NCBI GenBank assembly: GCA_002375765.1 | Contig: DFMV01000057.1 | Coordinates: 5,580 to 43,207, forward strand | Length of the DNA: 37,628 nt | Source: Rhizobiales bacterium UBA3584 | GTDB taxonomy: Bacteria > Pseudomonadota > Alphaproteobacteria > Rhizobiales > Devosiaceae | Reading direction: 5' to 3' | Shown: positions 32,087 to 37,628 of the stretch, piece by piece | How the letters are laid out: each line of letters begins with the position of its first letter | Position numbering within the stretch: position 1 is the stretch's first letter | Program-made: the position numbers and the translations under genes | The notes under the pieces: model-generated | Database searches by the model: none | What the model was told of the DNA's origin: nothing | What the model saw: the letters and a program-made list of their open reading frames with translations, nothing else

Positions 32087-33109
32087 ATGACCGATCGCGT
32101 TCTTCTCACCGGCATATCCGGCTTTCTGGGCGGCCATGTCGCTCTCCAATTGCTCAATGCCGGTTATACCGTGCGCGGCAGCGTGCGCAATCTCTCCCGC
32201 GCCGACAGCGTCAAGGCGATGCTCGCCAATGCGGGAGCCGATATCGCGAACCTGGAATTTGTGGCCCTCGATCTGGAAAGCGACGACGGCTGGCAGGCCG
32301 CAATGGACGGTGTGCGCTTTCTCCAGCACACCGCCTCGCCCTTTGTCCTGCGGATGCCTGAGGACAAGAACGATCTGATCCGGCCCGCCGTTCGCGGCAC
32401 TGAACGGGCTCTCAATGCCGCGCTGGCCGCCGACGTCGAGCGCATTGTGCTTACCTCATCCATGGCCGCCATCGCCTATGGGCACGAGAAAGCCCGTACC
32501 GCCCCGTTTACTGCCAATGACTGGACCAATCTCGAGGGCCGAGGCGTGACCCCCTATATCGAGTCCAAAACGCTGGCCGAGCGCCGCGCCTGGGAAATCA
32601 TGCGCGCAGCCGATCGCGAACGGGATTTGGCGACGATCAATCCGTCGGGAATTTTCGGACCGCTACTCAATGAAGACCCTGGAACCTCGGTCACGCTCGT
32701 CCAGCGGCTGATGAACGGCTCGGTGCCGGCCTCCCCGCGCATTCCACTCGTCGCTGTCGATGTGCGAGACGTTGCCCAGGCTCACCTTGCCGCAATGGTC
32801 TCCCCCGAAGCCGGCGGCCACCGTTTTCCGATGGGAGAACGCACCATGTTTTTTGCCGAGGTCGCAACTCTGCTGCGCCACGCATTTCCCGATTACGCCA
32901 AGAAGATCCCCCGGCGTGAACTACCCGACTGGGCCGTCCGTCTCTACGCGCTGTTCGATAGGGACGTCCGCTCCAATCTGGGAGAACTCGGTGTGATCAA
33001 GCGGCTCGATTCCTCGAGTGTCGTGCGTCTGCTCGACCGCAAATTGACTCCTGCAGAAAAATCGTTCGTCGCCACAGGCGAAAGTCTGATCGCGCAGGGA
33101 TTGGTTTAG
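32087..33109 (+). CDS. NAD(P)-dependent SDR reductase (dihydroflavonol reductase-like)
   Basis: A 340-residue extended short-chain dehydrogenase. The Rossmann motif is GISGFLGGHV (8-17), with SVRNLSR as the NADP-type loop after strand two. The catalytic YxxxK is YIESK (near 165), preceded by LTSSMAA. This resembles dihydroflavonol-4-reductase-like aldehyde reductases, which reduce aldehydes or ketones. The substrate is unknown. I chose the ATG at 32087, which gives MTDRVLLTGISG; earlier codons in the same frame lie in the operator. It is under probable control of the divergent TetR gene. The 3' end forms a hairpin with the convergent hemerythrin gene. Confidence 0.9.
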   Translation: MTDRVLLTGISGFLGGHVALQLLNAGYTVRGSVRNLSRADSVKAMLANAGADIANLEFVALDLESDDGWQAAMDGVRFLQHTASPFVLRMPEDKNDLIRPAVRGTERALNAALAADVERIVLTSSMAAIAYGHEKARTAPFTANDWTNLEGRGVTPYIESKTLAERRAWEIMRAADRERDLATINPSGIFGPLLNEDPGTSVTLVQRLMNGSVPASPRIPLVAVDVRDVAQAHLAAMVSPEAGGHRFPMGERTMFFAEVATLLRHAFPDYAKKIPRRELPDWAVRLYALFDRDVRSNLGELGVIKRLDSSSVVRLLDRKLTPAEKSFVATGESLIAQGLV

Positions 33110-33136
33110 CGTCTGTAGGGCAACGGGCCCTAAACC
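33103..33136. terminator. Nested hairpin at convergent 3' ends
   Basis: GGTTTAG (33103-33109, including the SDR stop) pairs with CTAAACC (33130-33136, including the hemerythrin stop), and TAGGGC/GCCCTA (33116-33121, 33127-33132) forms an alternative inner stem. The structure covers both stop codons and would serve either strand. Confidence 0.6.
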
Positions 33137-33732
33137 CCGATCTCGAAATACCCCAGCGCGTCCCCGATCTCGTCTTCCTCGTAACCGAGATGAGAGAGCA
33201 GCACGCGCTCAAGTGTGTCGTTGATCTCGCGCGCCTGCGCAAAATTTGTAGCGCTCGGATCGCCCACCAGCGCGTTGAGAGCCGCAATCAGCTTGACGAG
33301 CAGCGCATGCACGATTTCGTGCTCGGCCTGTAGCCGGTCGATCACCTTCTTCCAGGCCTCACCCTTTTCAGAGAGCGCGGGAAAGATGTGCGCGTCCTCG
33401 ATCGAGTGATGCATATGCACGGTCTGGCAATGCTGGCCGCACAAATTACCGAACTGGCGATAGTTGGAAACCATCGTCAGCGCTTCGGTCTCCGCCTCGA
33501 CCTCCTCGACCGATTTCTCGCCCGCCATCACCTCATCGATCATGTTGCGCAACACGGTAACGTTCTGCCGCAGATGATCGTGGATCATCTTGAGGTGCCG
33601 GCCCGGTGCGCGCTGATGGGCGGTTAGATTTTCGAGCTTGGGCGCCCTCGGGCGTGTGGAATCGTCAAGAAAGGCAATATCGAGAAGCATGGCAATGTGA
33701 GGTCCGTTTAGTATCGGCCCCAATCTAGGCAT
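33130..33732 (-). CDS. Hemerythrin HHE-domain protein
   Basis: 200 residues with one hemerythrin domain, a four-helix bundle with a di-iron site that binds O2 or NO or senses redox state. Candidate ligands appear in order: H46/H51 (RHLKMIHDH), H109 and E112 (HHSIEDAHIFPAL), H115, H138 and H142 (AEHEIVHALL), and H181 and E185 (SHLGYEEDEI). CGQHC (98-102) has two close cysteines. The start at 33732 has GAG upstream; a second Met at 33690 (MLLDIAFLD) is an equally plausible start. It is downstream of the FAD-linked oxidase on the same strand with a 14-bp gap. Confidence 0.87.
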   Translation of the reverse strand: MPRLGPILNGPHIAMLLDIAFLDDSTRPRAPKLENLTAHQRAPGRHLKMIHDHLRQNVTVLRNMIDEVMAGEKSVEEVEAETEALTMVSNYRQFGNLCGQHCQTVHMHHSIEDAHIFPALSEKGEAWKKVIDRLQAEHEIVHALLVKLIAALNALVGDPSATNFAQAREINDTLERVLLSHLGYEEDEIGDALGYFEIGV

Positions 33733-33746
33733 TGCCAGCTCGATTT

Positions 33747-35159
33747 CTACCCCAACATTTTCCCCGGATTGAGAATCCCTTTTGGATCGAGCGCCGATTT
33801 GATCGCCTTCATCATTTTCAGTGCCACAGGGTCCTTTACCTGCCTGAGCAACTCGGTCTTGAGCTGTCCGATCCCGTGCTCGGCCGATACCGACCCACCC
33901 AGCTCGAGCACCACGCCATAAACCGCATCATGAACCGCTTCCGCGCCATCCATGAATGCCTTGCCATCCGCCCCCTCGGGCTGGGAAAAATTGAAATGGA
34001 TATTGCCATCGCCCAAATGCCCGAACGGCACGGGCCGGATGCCGGGCACCGCCTTTTGCGCCGCCTCACTGCCCCGCGCGATCAATTCGGGCACCGCCGC
34101 CACGGGCACCGAAACGTCGTGCTTTATCGACGCCCCTTCGCGCGATTGCACTTCGCTCATCTGCTCGCGCGCCGCCCAGAATGCCTCGCGCTGGCTCAAC
34201 GTTTCCGCAATCACGCCATTGCCGACCAACCCGCTCTCGAATGCCTCCTCGACCGCCTGTGACAGCCCGCCCGCCACGCCACCCCTGGGCACCGAAATCT
34301 CGACCAGCACATACCAGTCCGACATCTCCGCCGTCGGATCCTGCGCCATCATCTTGTGCTTGAGCTGAAAATCGATCCCGATCCGCGGCATCAACTCGAA
34401 CGCCGTCAACGTATTTCCGGCCCGGGCCCGCATCATCGTGAACAGCTCCAGCGCCGCCTCGGGCGATGCTACATTGACCAATGCCGTCTCATGTGCATCG
34501 GGCTTGGGAAAAAGCTTCAGCGTCGCCGCCGTGATGATCCCCAGCGTCCCTTCCGACCCCACCAGCAGATCTTTCAGATCATAGCCCGTATTGTCCTTGC
34601 GCAGCGCATTGAGCCCTTTGTAGATCGACCCGTCCGCCATCACCGCCTCGACACCCAGGCAAAGTTCGCGCGCGTTGCCATAGGAAAGCACCTGCACGCC
34701 CCCGGCGTTCGATCCCAGCACCCCTCCGATTCGCGCCGAACCCTGCGAGGCGATATAGAGCGGAAACAGCATCCCCGCTTCCTCGGCAATCTCATGGGCT
34801 TCCTGCAGCGTCGTGCCCGCATCGAGTGTCATGTGGCCGGCCGCAGCATCGACGTTCCGTACGCCCTTGAGCTTGGAAATCGAAAGGATGACCTCGTCCC
34901 CGAACAGCGGAACCTGTCCGCCCACCAGCCCTGTATTTCCCGCCTGAGGGACAATATGTACGCCAACTTCGCTGGCCCATTCCATCACCGCCTGCACCTC
35001 GGCCACGGTTCGAGGCAAGGCCACTGCCTGGGCTTGCTTGTGAAACCGGTGACGCGGCTCGGAAACATAACCCGCCATATCGCCCGCTTCGGAAACAACG
35101 CTGTTCTCGCCGAGAAGCTGGACAAGGGCTGGCACGATCTGGTCTTTGGAAAGGGTCAT
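33747..35159 (-). CDS. FAD-linked D-2-hydroxyacid dehydrogenase (D-2-HG/D-lactate/glycolate type)
   Basis: A 470-residue flavoprotein of the GlcD/D2HGDH family, which oxidises D-2-hydroxyacids and passes electrons to a carrier. The FAD-binding PCMH domain is at about 40-220, with [14 protein letters not shown] (71-84), [15 protein letters not shown] and [14 protein letters not shown]. The C-terminal domain contains [12 protein letters not shown] and the metal-site [10 protein letters not shown] near 420, ending in [15 protein letters not shown]-2-hydroxyglutarate and D-lactate are the main candidates; sequence alone does not decide. The ATG at 35159 is followed by a typical short N-terminus. 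It may be co-transcribed with the hemerythrin gene and is divergent from fabI. Confidence 0.9.
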   Translation of the reverse strand: MTLSKDQIVPALVQLLGENSVVSEAGDMAGYVSEPRHRFHKQAQAVALPRTVAEVQAVMEWASEVGVHIVPQAGNTGLVGGQVPLFGDEVILSISKLKGVRNVDAAAGHMTLDAGTTLQEAHEIAEEAGMLFPLYIASQGSARIGGVLGSNAGGVQVLSYGNARELCLGVEAVMADGSIYKGLNALRKDNTGYDLKDLLVGSEGTLGIITAATLKLFPKPDAHETALVNVASPEAALELFTMMRARAGNTLTAFELMPRIGIDFQLKHKMMAQDPTAEMSDWYVLVEISVPRGGVAGGLSQAVEEAFESGLVGNGVIAETLSQREAFWAAREQMSEVQSREGASIKHDVSVPVAAVPELIARGSEAAQKAVPGIRPVPFGHLGDGNIHFNFSQPEGADGKAFMDGAEAVHDAVYGVVLELGGSVSAEHGIGQLKTELLRQVKDPVALKMMKAIKSALDPKGILNPGKMLG

Positions 35160-35303
35160 CTTGAAAGTCTTTCTGCAAGCAGTTGGACCAACTATCGCAT
35201 GGCGGGCAGGGGATTCGCTACCGCACCGGGCCGCTTCCCACCTTGCCCGTTCCCATCCCCTGTGCCAAAACCACCAACAATGAAACGATCATCGGAGAAC
35301 ACC

Positions 35304-36104
35304 ATGGCTGGTTTGATGGAAGGCAAGCGCGGGCTCATTATGGGCGTCGCCAACAACCGCTCTATCGCCTACGGCATTGCCAAGGCGCTGCATGCGCAGG
35401 GCGCGGAAATGGCCTTCACCTATCAGGGCGAGGCGCTGCACCGCCGCGTCGAGCCGATCGCCGCCGAGTTCGGCTCCGATCTGGTCCTGCCGTGCGATGT
35501 GACCGACCCCGACGCCATGGATGCGGTGTTCAACGTGCTCAAGTCCAAATGGGGCAAGCTCGATTTCCTCGTCCACGCTATCGGCTTTTCCAACAAGGAA
35601 GAGCTTGAGGGCCGTTATGTCGATACCACGCCCGGCAATTTCGCTTTGACCATGAACATCTCGGTGTTCTCGCTCACGGCATTGGCCAAGCGCGCCGAAG
35701 CGCTCATGGACGATGGCGGCTCGATCCTGACCCTTACCTATTACGGTGCGGAAAAGGTTCTGCCCAACTACAACGTGATGGGCGTCGCCAAGGCCGCGCT
35801 CGAAGCCTCGGTGCGCTATCTCGCCTCCGATCTCGGCCCCCAGAAGATCCGCGTCAACGCCATCTCTGCCGGCCCGATCAAGACGCTTGCCGCCTCGGGC
35901 ATTTCCGATCTGCGCGAAATGCTCAAATGGAACGAGGAAAACGCACCGCTGCGCAAGAACGTCACCATCGACGAAGTCGGCAACTCGGCGCTTTATCTGC
36001 TCTCGGACCTCTCGAGCGGTGTCACCGGCGAAATCCACTATGTTGATTCGGGCTACAACATCATCGGCATGAAGGCGATGCCCAAGGATGCGCCCGCCGA
36101 ATAA
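35304..36104 (+). CDS. fabI: Enoyl-[acyl-carrier-protein] reductase (NADH)
   Basis: A 266-residue SDR-type reductase that performs the last step of each fatty acid elongation cycle; it is the target of triclosan and isoniazid-class drugs. Y146, Y156 and K163 are at the E. coli numbers, within [19 protein letters not shown]. The glycine-rich nucleotide site is [16 protein letters not shown] (11-26). The ATG at 35304 has GGAG seven bases upstream and gives [10 protein letters not shown], the family N-terminus; an upstream in-frame ATG at 35280 and the long open frame before it are not supported. A 9-bp hairpin follows the stop. Confidence 0.96.
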   Translation: MAGLMEGKRGLIMGVANNRSIAYGIAKALHAQGAEMAFTYQGEALHRRVEPIAAEFGSDLVLPCDVTDPDAMDAVFNVLKSKWGKLDFLVHAIGFSNKEELEGRYVDTTPGNFALTMNISVFSLTALAKRAEALMDDGGSILTLTYYGAEKVLPNYNVMGVAKAALEASVRYLASDLGPQKIRVNAISAGPIKTLAASGISDLREMLKWNEENAPLRKNVTIDEVGNSALYLLSDLSSGVTGEIHYVDSGYNIIGMKAMPKDAPAE

Positions 36105-36125
36105 TCGGCCAGATAAAATGTCACA

Positions 36126-36149
36126 GGAGCGCGCTAGCCTGCGCGCTCC
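36126..36149 (+). terminator. Hairpin after fabI
   Basis: GGAGCGCGC (36126-36134) pairs perfectly with GCGCGCTCC (36141-36149) around a 6-nt loop and is followed by GCAAATTTA. It lies 21 bp after the fabI stop. It also sits 12 bp before the next start, so it could instead be a 5' leader hairpin of the phosphatase gene. Confidence 0.7.
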
Positions 36150-36161
36150 GCAAATTTATAG

Positions 36162-36803
36162 ATGATTGATTCGTCCATGCACCAGGTCAGTTGGCCCGAT
36201 TTTTACTTCGCGCGCCACGGCGAAACCGATTGGAACCGCGAGCGCCGCTATCAGGGCAGCCGCGATATCCCGTTAAATGAAACAGGCAGACGCCAGGCCG
36301 ATTCCAACGGACCGCTGCTGCGGTTTCTGCTTGAAGAATCCGGTAGCGACCCCGCCAAGTTCAAATGGTACGCCTCGCCGCTGAGCCGGGCCAGCGAGAC
36401 CATGGAACGCATGCGCGCCGCCTTCGACGTCCCGCTTCCCGAAATCATCTATGATGAGCGGCTGATCGAAATTTCCTTCGGCAAGTTCGAGGGCCTCTTG
36501 CACGACGAAATCGCCCGTGAGCGCGAGGCTCTGGCCCCCGGCCAGCGCGACGCGACCTATTGGAATTTCCGGCCCGAAGGCGGCGAAAACTATCAGGATG
36601 TTGCCGAGCGGCTTCTCGATTTCGCCCAAGGGCTCACCCATCACTCGATCATCGTGGCGCATGGTGGCGTGCTGCGTGTCCTGCGCCATCTGGTCGAAGG
36701 CGTGGCCCGCGGCGAAGTCCTCAACTGGGCCCCGCCCCAGGGCGTCATCGCCCACTTTTCCGCCGGCCGGATGACCCTGCACGCAGCGAAAAAGACGTGG
36801 TAA
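36162..36803 (+). CDS. Histidine phosphatase family protein
   Basis: A 213-residue phosphoglycerate-mutase-like phosphatase. The catalytic RHG motif is at 18-20 (FYFARHGETDWN), with the phospho-accepting H19. The second-arm residues are SPLSRASETM (near 69-78), the acid E in LIEISFGKFEG, and the second His in VAHGGVLRVL (near 171). These cytoplasmic enzymes dephosphorylate sugars, nucleotides or small metabolites; substrate unknown. The start at 36162 is chosen for length; an ATG five codons later is possible. Its TAA overlaps the start of the globin gene, so the two are translationally coupled. Confidence 0.9.
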   Translation: MIDSSMHQVSWPDFYFARHGETDWNRERRYQGSRDIPLNETGRRQADSNGPLLRFLLEESGSDPAKFKWYASPLSRASETMERMRAAFDVPLPEIIYDERLIEISFGKFEGLLHDEIAREREALAPGQRDATYWNFRPEGGENYQDVAERLLDFAQGLTHHSIIVAHGGVLRVLRHLVEGVARGEVLNWAPPQGVIAHFSAGRMTLHAAKKTW

Positions 36804-37234
36804 ATCAATCTCCTGATGACAATCCGCTGACCCGTCCGGGGCCCGCGCATCCCGACATCACCGATCCTGATATCGCCAGACTGGTGGCGGTCTTTTACGC
36901 CCGCGCCCGAGAGGACGAAATCCTCGGCCCGGTCTTCAATCGCGCTGTCCATGATTGGGACGAGCACATCGCCCAGATCACCGATTTCTGGTCCTCGATC
37001 ATGCTGCGCACCGGCCGTTATTCCGGTCGTCCGCTCAATCCCCATCTGCGCCTGCCCATCCAGGCCGAGCATTTCGACCGCTGGCTGTCTCTTTTCGAGC
37101 AGACGGCGAGGGAAATTTTTACGCCCGAGATCACCCACGAATTCATGATCCGCGCCCGCCGCATCGCCGACAATTTCGAACTCGCCATCGGCAACATGCG
37201 CGGCGAAATCCGCTCCCCCCGGCACTCGCGTTAG
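36797..37234 (+). CDS. Group III truncated hemoglobin
   Basis: A 145-residue 2-on-2 globin. The fold is seen as DITDPDIARLVAVFYARARED (helix A-B), then LGPVFNRAVHDWDEHIAQITDFWSSIM, with the proximal His probably in the later HLRLPIQAEHFDRWLSLFEQT segment, typical of group III. The function is likely O2/NO or peroxide chemistry. The start is a GTG at 36797 that overlaps the phosphatase stop by seven bases; the open frame further upstream is inside the phosphatase gene. No in-frame ATG lies near the start. Coupling to a phosphatase is unusual for globins and may simply reflect local gene packing. Confidence 0.88.
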   Translation: MVNQSPDDNPLTRPGPAHPDITDPDIARLVAVFYARAREDEILGPVFNRAVHDWDEHIAQITDFWSSIMLRTGRYSGRPLNPHLRLPIQAEHFDRWLSLFEQTAREIFTPEITHEFMIRARRIADNFELAIGNMRGEIRSPRHSR

Positions 37235-37628
37235 TCACACGCTAGCGCCGACCTTTCCCCTCCCACCCACCATCGCTGCCCCGGCGAACGCCGGGGCCCA
37301 TGTGCCCTGCCGCATGCTCCAGATCAGCGGCAGCGCCGCTGGGTCCCGGATCAGGTCCGGGACAGTGATGGGGAAGGTCACGCTCTCGGCTCCATCGCCA
37401 ACCACTCACCACCCCCCTGCGCGTCATCCTCGGGCTTGACCCGGGGATCCGCAACGCGTCGGCAAGCGCAGCAGAAGTGGTACGCACCGCCCTCTCATCG
37501 CACCCCAGCCCCTTCACCGGCTGCCCAATGCAGCGGATCCCCGGGTCAAGCCCGAGGATGACGCGGGGGGCGGATACGCGCGTGAGAAAACTCATCAATG
37601 CCTCTCCCCCATTGTCATTCCGGGATTT
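37235..37628. repeat. Cluster of family B palindromic repeats (gap without genes)
   Basis: At least five units lie in 394 bp. CCCCGGC/GCCGGGG is at 37279-37296. GTCCCGGA/TCCGGGAC is at 37343-37363. Two 32-bp units at 37421-37452 and 37533-37564 are exact inverted copies of each other. A last one begins at about 37609 (GTCATTCCGGGA) and is cut by the window edge. A minus-strand ORF across the region is a repeat by-product, not a gene. Confidence 0.88.
37421..37564. repeat. 32-bp perfect inverted repeat pair with 80-bp spacer
   Basis: Bases 37421-37452 are the exact reverse complement of 37533-37564. Each arm is itself a near-palindrome (ATCCTCGGG/CCCGGGGAT, one mismatch). The pair can form either two small hairpins or one large cruciform enclosing 80 bp. 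Confidence 0.85.

Noticed and set aside
34356..35303. N-terminal extension of fabI by over 300 codons.
   Set aside because: It runs antisense through the FAD-linked dehydrogenase gene. The fabI family start with a GGAG ribosome binding site is at 35304.
37242..37598. A 118-codon minus-strand ORF.
   Set aside because: It reads entirely through palindromic repeats (typical repeat translation such as LGLDPGIRC) and has no domain.
1..37628. CRISPR arrays, tRNA or rRNA genes, insertion sequences, prophage genes.
   Set aside because: No regularly spaced direct repeats, no cloverleaf-like segment with GTTCGA-type T-arm in a gap, and no transposase, integrase or phage structural protein among the readable frames.

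Overview
The window is GC-rich, densely packed chromosomal DNA from an alphaproteobacterium. The most likely source is the order Hyphomicrobiales, possibly a Devosia/Pelagibacterium-type genus. This placement is inference. It rests on the gene families (type B PutA without a ribbon-helix-helix domain, a TIGR02301 protein, a SleB-type hydrolase next to a PPDK homologue, a group III globin) and on two families of short palindromic repeats in the gaps: one of about 48 bp, and one of the CGTCATCCCGG...CCGGGAT type common in these genomes. No rRNA, tRNA, CRISPR, insertion sequence or phage gene was seen.

Layout. 1-771: 3' part of a polyprenyl diphosphate synthase. 855-2952: a TetR regulator facing an exported alpha/beta hydrolase and a VOC protein, with a tandem operator between. 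3120-7642: glyS, a DUF808 membrane protein, then ispH-rnhA on the other strand. 7800-12842: a PPDK-like protein with an eroded ATP half, a cell-wall hydrolase, an exported protein of unknown function and an HD phosphohydrolase. 12964-15204: ygfZ and dihydroorotase. 15265-22187: an amino-acid catabolism block made of putA, an XRE-cupin regulator, kbl and tdh. 22278-24720: a lipid kinase, a TetR regulator and a MarR-GNAT fusion. 25002-27787: an RlmN/Cfr-family radical SAM enzyme, a glycosyltransferase and a small membrane protein. 28145-30837: a TetR regulator, small unknown genes, a NUDIX hydrolase and an SRAP DNA-protein crosslink protein. 30838-33109: a possible leader ORF, a small unknown gene, and a TetR regulator facing an SDR reductase. 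33130-37234: a hemerythrin, a D-2-hydroxyacid dehydrogenase, fabI, a histidine phosphatase and a globin. 37235-37628: a cluster of palindromic repeats.

How the genes work together. Most are housekeeping genes (isoprenoid, tRNA charging, RNase H, pyrimidine, fatty acid, Fe-S repair). Between them sit small regulator-plus-enzyme cassettes whose operators can be read directly as palindromes. Proline oxidation (putA) and threonine-to-glycine conversion (tdh-kbl) flank one XRE-cupin regulator that may serve either or both.

No multi-gene system that is clearly new was found. The best leads are individual proteins: a PPDK homologue with exact spacing of all PEP-half catalytic residues but about 98 residues missing from the ATP-grasp half; a threonine dehydrogenase that has lost all four structural-zinc cysteines; an SRAP protein ending in a consensus beta-clamp-binding motif; a MarR-GNAT gene whose 24-bp perfect palindrome abuts its start codon; a Cfr-sized RlmN-family enzyme; and a 36-codon ORF folded over nested hairpins.
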